A stretch of 64,000 nt of DNA from Jaenimonas drosophilae (GCA_030849065.1 JASAON010001660.1:186001-250000); one strand, 5' to 3'. Positions 54,351 to 63,259 are shown, numbered from the stretch's first letter. Notes: a model not told the origin generated them from the letters alone. A program made the numbers and translations.

Positions 54351-55082
54351 ATGCAGCACGTCCTTCCCCACGAGCGTTTCGGTCTGCCATCCTTCTCAGA
54401 TACCCTCTTTCTTGTCTTTGGCTACGGCTCCATCTTGTGGAAGCAAAACTTCGACTTCGACGAGGTCTACGACGTCTTCATTAAGGGCCACAAACGTGTG
54501 TTCTATCAGGGAACCTGCGCGCACCGCGGAGTACCTGGGGCCCCAGGTCGCGTCGTAACACTCCTCCCCGCCGAGGATGAAGAAGCCCGCGTGTACGGCC
54601 GCGCCTACCAACTCCCCACCGACCCTGAAAAGCTCATGCACATTTTCGAGATGCTCGATCAGCGGGAGGACGGCTACGATCGCGTGCAGCTGACGCTCTT
54701 TGACGCACACACTGGAAGCGAGGAGTGCCAGGAGCTTCATATTCATCTTAACCCAGAGCACCAACACCGCCGCGTGGTGTGCCTATGCTACATCGCCACC
54801 GAAGCCAACGACGACTATCTGGGCGAGCAGCCGATGGAGGTGATGGCGCAGCAGATCATTTGTGCCTCCGGCCCCAGCGGGACCAACGAGGAGTATCTCT
54901 TCTTTTTAGCCAAGTGCCTGCGCGAGATGGGCGCCCAGGACGAGCATGTGTACGAACTGGAAGCCACCGCGAAGCAGCTCATTCGTCAGCAGCGCCACCA
55001 CCGTGGAAACGGTTTTGGCAGCCACGCCAACAGCCGTTGCGCACACCTCGACTCTTTAGACACTATGTCAGCGCGCGCATGA
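54351..55082 (+). CDS. CHAC: Glutathione-specific gamma-glutamylcyclotransferase (ChaC family)
   Basis: 243 aa, the usual size. The hallmark LVFGYGSILW lies at residues 21-30 (family 'FGYGSL[IM]W'), forming the substrate loop. It continues 'FDFDEVYDVFIKGHKRVFYQGTCAHRGVPGAPGRVVTLLP', equivalent to 'GY.R.FC..S..HRG....PGRVVTL' in ChaC. Next comes the 'LDQREDGYDRVQLTLF' block, where Glu106 aligns with the catalytic acid of the family, and the C-terminal 'QIICASGPSGTNEEYLFFLAKCLREMG', matching 'A.G.SG.N.EYL..L'. The enzyme releases 5-oxoproline and Cys-Gly from glutathione in the cytosol. In kinetoplastids, where thiol defence relies on trypanothione (two glutathiones joined by spermidine), such an enzyme would act on the glutathione pool, an inference from known biology. 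The last 25 residues (HHRGNGFGSHANSR and after) are extra and divergent. Confidence 0.9.
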   Translation: MQHVLPHERFGLPSFSDTLFLVFGYGSILWKQNFDFDEVYDVFIKGHKRVFYQGTCAHRGVPGAPGRVVTLLPAEDEEARVYGRAYQLPTDPEKLMHIFEMLDQREDGYDRVQLTLFDAHTGSEECQELHIHLNPEHQHRRVVCLCYIATEANDDYLGEQPMEVMAQQIICASGPSGTNEEYLFFLAKCLREMGAQDEHVYELEATAKQLIRQQRHHRGNGFGSHANSRCAHLDSLDTMSARA

Positions 55083-55835
55083 GGCCCACATCATCCAGAT
55101 ACCTACACCGTCTTTTTTTTTTCCTCTCATTGTGTGGCAGCGGTGCCCTGTTGTGTTACCTTGTGTTATTGGTGCCGCTTCCCACAGTTGTTCTTTCTCT
55201 CTTCCACCCTACCCCTCCTCACTCCCTTCCAGACGGAGGATGCCCATTTCTGGGTCAGCCTACATGTACCCAAGACACCCCCGCGCATCCTCTCATTCCA
55301 CTTGTGTGGCGTCGCAGTGTAAGCTGCGGAGAAAACGGTTGTTTGTGGTGGTCGATGTGCGGTTTCGAAGTACTTTTGGGGGATACGTTCAGCACTGACA
55401 TCGCCATGCGTTTGTAACGTAAGTTGCCCAGCTGGCTTTTTGCAGATGCGCCTAGTATGCTGGGTCTCGTTTTCCATGAATCTGCGTATTGTTGCGCTAT
55501 GTACTTCAGTTACCATGTTCTTTTTTTCTCTATTTTATATGTTGTGTTTTCTTTCTTTTTCTTTTCGGTTCCTATGTGGGTGGATTCCCGCCCATTCAGC
55601 CGTCGCCGAGCATCTCTTCCGCTGACTTTACCATCTTTTTTCTCTGTCCCCCCCCCCTACAGCTGCACATGCTCATCTGCAGCAGCTTCACGCTCACCCA
55701 GAGCCAATTCTCGCTCTCGACTGACGTCTTCGTCCTGTTTCCGCCAACCAATCACTCCCTTCCATAGCATGACTCCACGACCATCCTCCCAACTCTTCCA
55801 TTGTTTTTACACCAACAAGCAAATCACAGTTTAGG
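55083..55835. other. Long T- and C-rich spacer
   Basis: 753 bp, rich in pyrimidine tracts: T8 near 55113, CTCTTCC near 55195, TTTTTTTCT near 55520, TTTCTTTTTC near 55553 and C8-9 at about 55649-55657. The last is followed by TACAG, the most likely acceptor (AG 55661-55662). Short ORFs here (up to 136 codons) are Phe/Ser/Pro-rich by composition and are not taken as genes. The repeated acceptor-like tracts suggest alternative trans-splicing. Confidence 0.65.
55628..55662 (+). promoter_or_regulatory. Inferred trans-splice acceptor for the last + strand gene
   Basis: TTTACCATCTTTTTTCTCTG, a C run, then TACAG with AG at 55661-55662; about 173 nt to ATG 55836. Confidence 0.7.
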
Positions 55836-56327
55836 ATGCTTGGCGCAAGTCGTCTTCTTCTGAACACCTTCTTGACGCGGTCGGTGGCGTCGACCCCGCT
55901 CACAGTGATCCGCAGCGGGCCTAAGTACTGGTCTGAGCCCGAACGCCTGGTGAAGCACAAACTTATGTACTTCACCATGGGCATTGACCAACTTCCTCTC
56001 CGTCGCACCGCCGTCATCCAGAATGAGCTCCGCCGAGTGCACATGTGCAAGCCCGCGCCGAGGGTAGGAGATACGACCGGTTACAAGCGCCTTCGCTCCT
56101 CCCAGCTCACCACGTGGAACCGCCGCATTCAATACCAGGAGTTCCACCTTCAGCATCTCTTTACGCGACACATGTGGGGTCTCCTGCGCAAGTACCCCGG
56201 CAACACCGTCAAGATCCAGGGCAAGGCGGATGACGGCTACGTTGGATACGACTCCGTTCCCTTCCATCGTTATAACCGCAGCGCTCTGCCCTTCCCCGCC
56301 CGCGAGATTTACGAGCGTAGGAAGTAA
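55836..56327 (+). CDS. Small basic protein, probably mitochondrial
   Basis: 163 aa. The N terminus MLGASRLLLNTFLTRSVAST has Arg, Ser and hydrophobics but no acid, a good mitochondrial presequence. The mature part is basic and aromatic (KYWSEPERLVKHKLMYF, RRVHMCKPAPRVGD, RHMWGLLRKYPGN, FHRYNRSALPFPAREIYERRK), without membrane helices. This composition is common among kinetoplastid mitoribosomal proteins, and a ribosomal or assembly role is a reasonable guess, but no family was recognised. It is the last gene of the + strand unit; its stop codon lies 282 bp from the stop of the convergent gene. Confidence 0.7.
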   Translation: MLGASRLLLNTFLTRSVASTPLTVIRSGPKYWSEPERLVKHKLMYFTMGIDQLPLRRTAVIQNELRRVHMCKPAPRVGDTTGYKRLRSSQLTTWNRRIQYQEFHLQHLFTRHMWGLLRKYPGNTVKIQGKADDGYVGYDSVPFHRYNRSALPFPAREIYERRK

Positions 56328-56609
56328 GAAGAATCCACACAACAAACCCCCACTTTACCCACAAATCTGTACCCCAAACCCATGCGCCAACCTGGAAGCC
56401 ACCCCCCCCCCTCCACCCTCACACAAAGCATAGCCGGAAGAGGAATCAAGCCCCCCCCCCCCACTGGGCCGCGCCGCCATCGCAGCGGGCGCCGGGCAGC
56501 CTTTAAGGGAAAAATGACGAAGGGGGGCAAGTTAGACCCGCACAGAACCCAGCCAGGCGACCACGGGCGGGGCGAAACCCCGCAAACAAACGCCGTTTTC
56601 GCAGTGTGA
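56328..56609. terminator. Convergent strand-switch region (probable transcription termination zone)
   Basis: 282 bp between the last + strand stop and the last - strand stop. It contains two poly-C runs (about 56403-56411 and 56450-56461), a GC hairpin at 56567-56583 (GCGGGG, loop CGAAA, CCCCGC) and little else. In trypanosomatids such tail-to-tail regions are where two polycistronic transcripts end, often marked by base J and histone variants; that role is inferred from position and not from a sequence motif. Confidence 0.68.
56403..56461. repeat. Two homopolymeric C runs in the strand-switch region
   Basis: C runs of about nine and twelve bases, 38 bp apart. On the - strand these are G runs able to pair with one another or form G-quadruplex-like structures. 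Confidence 0.85.
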
Positions 56610-59009
56610 TTAAGCGGCGCGGAAGACGCGCCGCGACTCCTCCGACTCGACGAGGCGAAAAGTTCCCCGCTCCACCTCGAGCAACCGCGTGAGGCCGCCA
56701 TAGTGGCGCGTGGCGGCCCGCTGGACGGCGAGGGAGGCCCACAACAAGAGATTGGCAAGCTCCACCCCGCCCTCGGGGACGAGCTCTCTCACTGCCGCGA
56801 CAACGGCCGCCTTCGTGAGGATCTCCTCCTCGGCCTCCAACTCCATGCGCAGCGCCTCCTCATCATCCGCCACGCCCGCCGTTTGGCTGGTTGTGGCAGC
56901 TGAATCTGCAGCACTGGTCGGGCGTGGTCGTGGGCGCGACCCCGTCTTCACAATCTTCTGAATCGAGTGCACCCCTGGCGCGGTTTCTCGGCATGTGAAG
57001 TACTGCGGGAAGAGGATGAGTAGCGGAACCACACGCGGAGGCAGAACAGCTCGAATTGCCGGGCTCACATGCTCCACCAAGACGGAGATGCTGCAGGCCT
57101 CTGCAGGCGCAATGTAGTGCAGCACCTTCACCACCTCGAGAGGGCTTTGATACGGGTTTTCTGGGCGGATGATGATGCGGGAGTTATCGTCGTCAGCGGG
57201 CTCGGGAACCTCCTGTGCGGTTGGGTCGGAGGGATCGACGCGGCACACAAGACGCTCTCCGAGCCGAAACTGCGCAGGATGGCGCCGCATCACCTCCATC
57301 ATGGCCTCGAATCCCCCAACCGCGCTCTGCTCTTGCGGCGTGAGCCGAATGTAGACGAACTCCGGACGATCCCAGGTTGGGCAGAGCCGATTGAAGATGA
57401 TGAGCAACGCCCGCACATCTTCCGGGTGCCTCTCGAAATCCTCGAGCCACCCCTGCCTCCACCGGCTGCTGTCTGCCCCAATGCGTCGCCGCACCAGCGG
57501 GAGGTCGCAGAGCTTGGACTGAAGGACCTCGAACTCCTGCGGCAGCTCCTGCGCCATGGCGAGAAGCATGTGCGTCGTGAGGTTCTTCTTCGTGTAGCGT
57601 TGCAGAATGAGGGAAAGTGGTACGAAGTAGCCAGGGCAGACGCGGGTGAAGAATTTATGGATGATCTTCTCCACGGCCGACATGCTTGCGTCCAGGGGCT
57701 TGCCATCTGCACCGAGGGCGGTAAGGTCGTTGGCCTCTCCACTGGCCATGCGCTGGTGTAGCTGCTCCCACGCCTCGTCCTTGGTTAGCTGATGATGCTC
57801 AGGATGAAGAAGGATGCTGCGGCGTATCTCCACCGTCCCTCCCATGTTGCGGAGCTCGAAGAAGTGAGGCTGGCGCCGAAACCACTGCAGCGGGGATGAG
57901 GTGCGCATGTGCCGCTTCTTCACTTCCGATGGGATGCCAAGGTTGCCCATATTTCCCCAGTTCAGCGGGATGTACTTCAGAATCTCATAGACGTCCTGCT
58001 TCGTGGGAACCGCCGACACATTCCCCCACCCGCCGTAGTTGTTTTCTGCCGTCGCCGTCCGCACGAACTGGAGTGGGTTGGTGAAGCGGGGCGGTTCCCC
58101 TTCATGGGCAGCAGCAACGGTTAAGAAACGCTCATCCTCGGTGAGCCACAACTGAAGTGCGTCGCCGTCGCCCATGGAGGAATTGCGATGGCGCCTGCGC
58201 TGCATGACGAGATGGCGAAACTCGTCAAAGGAGAATGGCGTGGTACTCTCCTCCGCCGTTGTGTGGCTTGTTTTGGATGCCAACGTGGAGGACGATTGTC
58301 TGGATCCTGCTCGAAGGACGGCGCTGTAGGCATCGTTGACGGCACAGTAGCGATAGCCCGTTTGCTCCAGCTTCTTCGCCATCACCGATCGGAGCAATCG
58401 ATCCACGTTCGCCTCACACCACACATCGGAAGAAGGTCGAGGGATGGGCTGGTGTTCTGCAGCATCGGCATCTGCTCCAGTCAAGTGGCGATACGCCTCC
58501 ACATCCCCCGCAGAGAGCTCCACGAACATCATCGATCCGTAAGTCGGAGTTGGGGGCTCCGTCTGCCCATCCTCATCATGGGCCACTTCACCATCGTCGT
58601 GGCTCCAGCTGCCATCCTCACGCATGAACGCAAGCCGCAGTAGTTGCGTTGATCGGATCCACGTAGGCACGTCAAGGCCAGACTTCAGGATTGCATCCCT
58701 CGTGGCGTTGGGCATCCCAACAACAAAGTTCTTCAGCGGCATCGCAGCCCGTGTTTGTGGGCTCTTCGTCTCTTGAAGGTGCGAAGCAAGGTAGGCAGCT
58801 GCAAGGCGTTCCGAAATGGGCCGTGTGTCGTACATCTTCACCAAATCTGCGGAGGGGGTGAGTACAGCACTGCCAGGTGTGTTGGTGGAGCACTGGCGCG
58901 TGTTATTTATCAACGTGAGCGGCACGTGCATGCCGAGGTGTTGTTGTCGGATCACCATCATTGGCACCCGCTTTGCGCGCAGCGTGCATACGCGATGCCA
59001 CCCACGCAT
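56610..59009 (-). CDS. Large probable mitochondrial protein with repeated helical modules
   Basis: 799 aa on the - strand from ATG at 59009. The N terminus (MRGWHRVCTLRAKRVPMMVIRQQ) is basic with no acid, fitting a mitochondrial presequence. The C-terminal half contains four similar modules of 60-70 residues, each an initial helix pair and a final 'L/F...P..F' or 'R..FR' edge: about 'DVYEILKYIPLNWGNMGNL...PLQWFRRQPHFFELR', 'KIIHKFFTRVCPGYFVPLSLIL...LPQEFEVLQ', 'EVVKVLHYIAPAEACSISVLV...LILFPQYFTCRE' and 'VAAVRELVPEGGVELANLLL...LTRLLEVERGTFRLVE'. This is a winged-helix-like pattern seen in large kinetoplastid mitochondrial RNA and ribosome-assembly proteins. No catalytic motif is seen. The name cannot be given. 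Confidence 0.72.
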   Translation of the reverse strand: MRGWHRVCTLRAKRVPMMVIRQQHLGMHVPLTLINNTRQCSTNTPGSAVLTPSADLVKMYDTRPISERLAAAYLASHLQETKSPQTRAAMPLKNFVVGMPNATRDAILKSGLDVPTWIRSTQLLRLAFMREDGSWSHDDGEVAHDEDGQTEPPTPTYGSMMFVELSAGDVEAYRHLTGADADAAEHQPIPRPSSDVWCEANVDRLLRSVMAKKLEQTGYRYCAVNDAYSAVLRAGSRQSSSTLASKTSHTTAEESTTPFSFDEFRHLVMQRRRHRNSSMGDGDALQLWLTEDERFLTVAAAHEGEPPRFTNPLQFVRTATAENNYGGWGNVSAVPTKQDVYEILKYIPLNWGNMGNLGIPSEVKKRHMRTSSPLQWFRRQPHFFELRNMGGTVEIRRSILLHPEHHQLTKDEAWEQLHQRMASGEANDLTALGADGKPLDASMSAVEKIIHKFFTRVCPGYFVPLSLILQRYTKKNLTTHMLLAMAQELPQEFEVLQSKLCDLPLVRRRIGADSSRWRQGWLEDFERHPEDVRALLIIFNRLCPTWDRPEFVYIRLTPQEQSAVGGFEAMMEVMRRHPAQFRLGERLVCRVDPSDPTAQEVPEPADDDNSRIIIRPENPYQSPLEVVKVLHYIAPAEACSISVLVEHVSPAIRAVLPPRVVPLLILFPQYFTCRETAPGVHSIQKIVKTGSRPRPRPTSAADSAATTSQTAGVADDEEALRMELEAEEEILTKAAVVAAVRELVPEGGVELANLLLWASLAVQRAATRHYGGLTRLLEVERGTFRLVESEESRRVFRAA

Positions 59010-59237
59010 TCCTCTAGGAGATGCAGATTGATGCTACGTCTACCGCTAATCTGGCAGCTTGATGAGATCATAACCACAGCAAGAAAAGAGAATAAAAAGA
59101 GTATATGAATGATGATGGGCCGGTACCACCTGTGCATCGGCCCAAACTCCCTCACTCAAGCAGAGATTCAGTGTGAAACATCATCATCATCATCAACCCT
59201 CGGCCCATGTACATCAACGTGATGGCGTTTAGAAGTA

Positions 59238-61508
59238 CTACGCCTTCTCGTCGGAGGTCGTGGCCGCTTCCTCTGCAAGGCCCTCCTGCAGAGACGCCGT
59301 CTCGCGAAGAATGCGCTCGCGGCGCTCCGCGGCCTCGAACTCCTCCGCGACGTCGCGGCTCTCCTCGTAGGCCTCCACCTGCTCCAGACGATCTCCGGTC
59401 TTGAAGATGAACTCATCGCGCAGAATAACGCCACACTCGAGGCCCTCCTCCACGCTTGGGACGAGGTCTTTGAACCGCCGCAGCTCCTTCAACTGGCCCT
59501 CGTAGACCACCTCGCGCTGCTCCGCCTCGTCTGCCGCCGCCTTTGCTCCAGCCGGCCGACGCACACGTCGCATTACCCGAAAAGTTGGGTGCGCGGCGTC
59601 CAGGGTGCCCGACACGACGCGCATGCCGCCAGCGTTTCCGTTTTTACCGGCCTGTGAGGCCTTGAAGGTTTGTAGGCACTCCGCCGTCGCGAGGATGCGG
59701 GTTTTGGCGACCTTGGGCAGCGCATCCACGAGGAGCTCCTTGAGCTGCTCGAGGCCGTGGTAGAGCACGTCAAAGCGAATCACCTTGATTTGGTCTGGCA
59801 CGTCGAGGGTGTTGGCGTCGCGGCAATCGCCAAAGATGAGAATGCAGCCCGGCCTGCCGCTGCCGCCCATGAGGCCGAGGTCGTGGTCCTGCAAACCTCC
59901 CACCTCCGTCAGCTTCATCTCCACCGAGACCCCCTCCAGCCGCGGCAGCTCATAAACCATCCGCATCAAGGCCTGCAGCATGCCAAAGGTGGCAGCCTTG
60001 CACGTGAGGAGGAAGGCCTTGGTGCTGAAGCTGCGTACGAGGTTGTTGTCAGGCTTGCGCGCGTAGAATTGCCCGCGTTGCTCCGCGTGGACGAGCTGCA
60101 GATAGCCCTCACGCCCGCCCTCGACCTGATAAACCTCCTTCATGAAGAAGTGAAATTTTTCGGCGTGTTTTTCGCTGCTAACTTGCATCAGAATAGAGCC
60201 AGGCTTCGGAGAGACGCTGAATCCGTGCAGCACCACAGGGGTGGAGGGGCCAGCGGAGGTGATGCCCTCGCCCGACTCGTTGATGAGGCGTCGCACCACG
60301 CCGTAGGTCATGCCAGCGACGAAGACCTGCCCAACACGCACGGTGCCTGTACGAACAATGGCAGACACCTCGTGGACCGCGCTGCGCTGCGACTCCATCA
60401 CCGTCAGCTCCGCGCGCGCGGGTTGTGGCGAGCTGATCTCGCACAACTCCGCCTGCAGCTGTAGCGCCTCGAGGAGCTGCGGCACGCCACTGCCGTCCCG
60501 CGCGCAGATCTTCACAACCTGCACGTCACCGCCATCCTCCTCAAGCTCCACCCCAGCATCGCGGAGCTGCGCCATCACCTGCTGGCAGTTTGGCTGACGA
60601 TCAATCTTGCTGATGGCCACCACCAACGGCAGGCCGTTTCGAGTCGCGAGGTCGAGCACCTCACGCGTCTGTGGCTGCACCCCATCCACGGCAGAGACGA
60701 TGAGAACAATGATGTCGTTGGCCGCCGCGCCCGCCTCACGCATCGCCGAGAAGGCTGCGTGGCCTGGGGTATCAATGAAGGTGATGATGCGATCCTTGCC
60801 GCTCGCGTCTGTGCCCGTCCTGACGCAGAAGGCGCCGACGTTCTGGGTGATGCCACCCGCCTCCGCCGAGGCCACATTCGTCTTGCGAAGGAAGTCCAGC
60901 AACGTCGTCTTGCCGTGATCGACGTGGCCCATGATGGAGACGATGGGCGGGCGTGGGGCGTACGCCATCTTGGCCGCGGTGTGTTTTATATCCATCTCCT
61001 TAATCATTCCCGCGCGGTGGAGGCCCGTCGCGACGCTCAATGGGTCGTTAATGTTCGTTGGCGTTGTGAAGTACTCGCGCAGCGGATGGCTCTCGAGGGC
61101 GGCGGCAGGGTCAGGGCCCGCCTTCGGGCGTGCCTTCTGCAGCGGCTTCGCGCGCATCTTCTCACGTCGTCGAACGAACTTGGCGGCGCGCGGATCATCG
61201 GCGCCGACCCACAGCGGCCCCGACCGCGTTGGAATGAAGATGGCCTCCTTCGCAAACTCCGCCCAATCAACGATTTGGCCGAGGCCCATCTCCCGCCGGT
61301 CGTTCTGAATGGTGGCCTTGACGTAGTGCGCCATCGTGTCGGGGTTCAGCGTGCGCGCGTTGGTCGGGCCAGCGGCAAAGCGTGGGTCAACCGCGCCATC
61401 CGACCACGCCGTGGACGGCAGCCCGCGGGAGCTCTGCGACTGCAGCCGCATCGGCGACCAAATACAGCCGCCCCACACGCACGCCGATGCCACTCGGCGA
61501 ACCAGCAT
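59238..61508 (-). CDS. MTIF2: Mitochondrial translation initiation factor IF-2
   Basis: 756 aa from ATG at 61508; the frame extends upstream to a TTG beyond the splice acceptor. The N terminus MLVRRVASACVWGGCIWSPMRLQSQSSRG is a mitochondrial presequence. The GTPase domain starts near 185: G1 GHVDHGKT at 194-201, G2 in 'EAGGITQNVGAF', G3 'IDTPGHAAFSAMR', and G4 'SKIDR' in place of the usual NKxD. Then come IF-2 domains II (beta-barrel, 'VRTGTVRVGQVFVAGMTYGVVRRL'), III ('LVRSFSTKAFLLTCKAATFGMLQALMRMVYEL') and IV ('LKELRRFKDLVPSVEEGLECGVILRDEFIFKTGDRLEQVEAYEE', the fMet-tRNA-binding C2 domain with its 'K.D..V..V..G.ECG' motif). The N domain of bacterial IF-2 is missing, as in other mitochondria. 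The G4 Asn-to-Ser change is worth noting. It lies on the - strand unit beside another probable mitochondrial gene. Confidence 0.93.
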   Translation of the reverse strand: MLVRRVASACVWGGCIWSPMRLQSQSSRGLPSTAWSDGAVDPRFAAGPTNARTLNPDTMAHYVKATIQNDRREMGLGQIVDWAEFAKEAIFIPTRSGPLWVGADDPRAAKFVRRREKMRAKPLQKARPKAGPDPAAALESHPLREYFTTPTNINDPLSVATGLHRAGMIKEMDIKHTAAKMAYAPRPPIVSIMGHVDHGKTTLLDFLRKTNVASAEAGGITQNVGAFCVRTGTDASGKDRIITFIDTPGHAAFSAMREAGAAANDIIVLIVSAVDGVQPQTREVLDLATRNGLPLVVAISKIDRQPNCQQVMAQLRDAGVELEEDGGDVQVVKICARDGSGVPQLLEALQLQAELCEISSPQPARAELTVMESQRSAVHEVSAIVRTGTVRVGQVFVAGMTYGVVRRLINESGEGITSAGPSTPVVLHGFSVSPKPGSILMQVSSEKHAEKFHFFMKEVYQVEGGREGYLQLVHAEQRGQFYARKPDNNLVRSFSTKAFLLTCKAATFGMLQALMRMVYELPRLEGVSVEMKLTEVGGLQDHDLGLMGGSGRPGCILIFGDCRDANTLDVPDQIKVIRFDVLYHGLEQLKELLVDALPKVAKTRILATAECLQTFKASQAGKNGNAGGMRVVSGTLDAAHPTFRVMRRVRRPAGAKAAADEAEQREVVYEGQLKELRRFKDLVPSVEEGLECGVILRDEFIFKTGDRLEQVEAYEESRDVAEEFEAAERRERILRETASLQEGLAEEAATTSDEKA

Positions 61509-61826
61509 GACGGTGTTTTTATCTGTGAAGGTGTTTCTGGTTGTTGTATCTGTGATGTACGCAATCGCCTGCAACGAAGGTCGCGACAATTGCTCACGAT
61601 GTAGTCGTGATGGCTTATATTTAAATGAATTAGGTGCTGCGCTACATAACAAAGAAGAAGAAGACGAGATTCATGATGATGTTGGTGTTGTTGGTGCATC
61701 CGCATTCACCACATTCGCACTCGCAAGATGGAGCAATCGTGAGGGGTGCACGTTAGATTCTGATTATGGTCGTTAAGCGGAGGTGGGTAGAGTGATCAAG
61801 GCATCTTTCTCCGTGCGTGCGTGGAG
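61509..61826. other. Spacer between WD40 gene and mtIF-2
   Basis: 318 bp. On the - strand it carries a pyrimidine tract (61651-61668) ending ATGTAG, acceptor AG at 61643-61642, 134 nt before the mtIF-2 ATG. No RNA gene recognised. Confidence 0.65.
61642..61668 (-). promoter_or_regulatory. Inferred trans-splice acceptor for mtIF-2
   Basis: Read on the - strand: CTCGTCTTCTTCTTCTTTG, then TTATGTAG with AG at 61643-61642. It decides the start: only the ATG at 61508 lies downstream in frame. Confidence 0.75.
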
Positions 61827-63032
61827 CTACGCCGTGGAGCCCATCACCTCGGTACGGAAGGGGAGCGACCACAGACGAATCTCGCCCCCATCCGTTCCGG
61901 TTGCGAGAACGCTTCCATCTGCTGAAAGCGCGGAGGCCATCACCATCCCCTCGTGGAGCTTCACCTGGCGTATCGGCTCGCAACGTGCGAGGCTCCACTC
62001 CATGGCGGTGCAATCATCCGACACGGTGAGAAGCGTGCCTTCCCGCGTGAATTCCAGGCCACGAATATAATCGCGGTGGCCGGCGTAGCTCCGCGCCCCG
62101 CTGCCGAACTCACCCGATTGCACGGCCAAATCTACGCCAAAGGCGTTCTCCGAGCTCGCCGCCAACACCCAGCAGCAGCTGCCATCCTCCTCCGTCATGG
62201 GGGAGGAGGGCTCGACGCCCGCCGCCCCCCCGCCACCCGCCGCCCCATCACTCGCCCCACTGTCGCTCCCGCTCGTAGAATTAGCGTTGGTGGCGGCGAT
62301 GGTGTGTGGCATGGCCCCGCTGCCGCGCACGCTGGGGATGAGCCCGTCAGGGACGATGGCGAGGTGGTTGACGGGGTTCTGAAACTCATCGAGGCTCGCA
62401 ATCAGGCGGTTGTCGTAGGACACCTGCGGGTCGTACATGAGCCGCCACGAGCGGATGGCGCTATCCTCGGAGGCGGTGAGAAGGATGTGTGGGTTTGGCG
62501 CCAGCACGAGGTCGTTGACGGTGCTCATTGACACCACAAACCGGTCGAGCACGACGCTGAGACTTCCCTCGTCGGTGCCCTCGGGGAGATCGCAGAAGAT
62601 GTTGGAGATGGCGTGGATATACACTTGCCCATCATCGCATGCGCTGGCAACGGTGATAAATTCGGCCGCGCCCATCGCCGCGACGGCGGGGGCGGTAGGC
62701 GGAGGCGGTGGCAACAGCAGCATCTTGTTTATACCCTCTCCGAAGCCCCGCACGACCCCGACCGGCGTGTTGGTGCGGCGCAAGTCCCACATTGAGATGG
62801 TTCGATCATCCGACGCCACGAGGAGGCCACAGTCGCGGTGTGGGTGGAAGAGGGTGTGATTGGTGGGGCTGCGGTGGTGGGTTAGCGTGGCGATCTTGTC
62901 GAGGCCGGTGCGTGTGTCCCAGAGTGCTGCGTCGTTGTCACCCGAGGTGGAGGCGAGGAGGTGCGCCACGTGCGGGCTAAAGACCAGCGAGGAGACTACC
63001 TCCGAGTGGGCGGAGGGCTGCTGGGAGAGCAT
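61827..63032 (-). CDS. WD40-repeat protein
   Basis: 401 aa from ATG at 63032 (an in-frame TTG at 63065 directly follows a stop and is not used). About seven WD40 blades are visible, with GH- or S-type starts and D-x-x-[IVL]-x-x-W[DS] ends: 'SGDNDAALWDTRTG' , 'ASDDRTISMWDLRR', 'TASEDSAIRSWRL', 'LTVSDDCTAMEWSLARC' and 'ATGTDGGEIRLWSLP'. The blade before the last ('YAGHRDYIRGLEFTREGTLLTVSDD') is best preserved. A Gly/Ser/Ala insert (about residues 260-290) sits in one loop. The propeller fills the whole protein, so it is a protein-binding platform; partner unknown. The general shape resembles DCAF13 or peroxin-7-like propellers, but no specific hallmark was found. Confidence 0.82.
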   Translation of the reverse strand: MLSQQPSAHSEVVSSLVFSPHVAHLLASTSGDNDAALWDTRTGLDKIATLTHHRSPTNHTLFHPHRDCGLLVASDDRTISMWDLRRTNTPVGVVRGFGEGINKMLLLPPPPPTAPAVAAMGAAEFITVASACDDGQVYIHAISNIFCDLPEGTDEGSLSVVLDRFVVSMSTVNDLVLAPNPHILLTASEDSAIRSWRLMYDPQVSYDNRLIASLDEFQNPVNHLAIVPDGLIPSVRGSGAMPHTIAATNANSTSGSDSGASDGAAGGGGAAGVEPSSPMTEEDGSCCWVLAASSENAFGVDLAVQSGEFGSGARSYAGHRDYIRGLEFTREGTLLTVSDDCTAMEWSLARCEPIRQVKLHEGMVMASALSADGSVLATGTDGGEIRLWSLPFRTEVMGSTA

Positions 63033-63259
63033 CGACAGGCTAGAGGCGATGTGCAGCCACGACAAGTACTTTCAGTAACAACAACACAACGTAACATGGG
63101 AAAAGAATGAAAACAACAAGTACAACATGTAACAGATGCATATACAATGGTAAGATCAAGGAAGAAGAGCACCACTCGTATGTGTAGCCTGTAATCATCA
63201 GCGGAAACAAGAAGAAAACAAGAAACAATATCTGTGATATGATCATGTAGTGCGTCTGT
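63033..63259. other. Spacer between partial gene and WD40 gene
   Basis: 227 bp. On the - strand it reads as a T-rich pyrimidine stretch (CTTGTTTTCTTCTTGTTTCC near 63204-63226) with an AG close to the WD40 ATG. AC/TG-poor and without RNA features. Confidence 0.55.

Noticed and set aside
55424..55834. 136-codon ORF before the last + strand gene
   Set aside because: Phe/Ser/Pro-rich from pyrimidine tracts and crosses the inferred splice acceptor.
61509..61652. 48-codon upstream extension of mtIF-2
   Set aside because: It begins at TTG upstream of the acceptor; the presequence-like ATG at 61508 is the better start.
63033..63065. TTG start of the WD40 ORF
   Set aside because: A stop lies just upstream, and the first ATG is at 63032; near-cognate start not needed.
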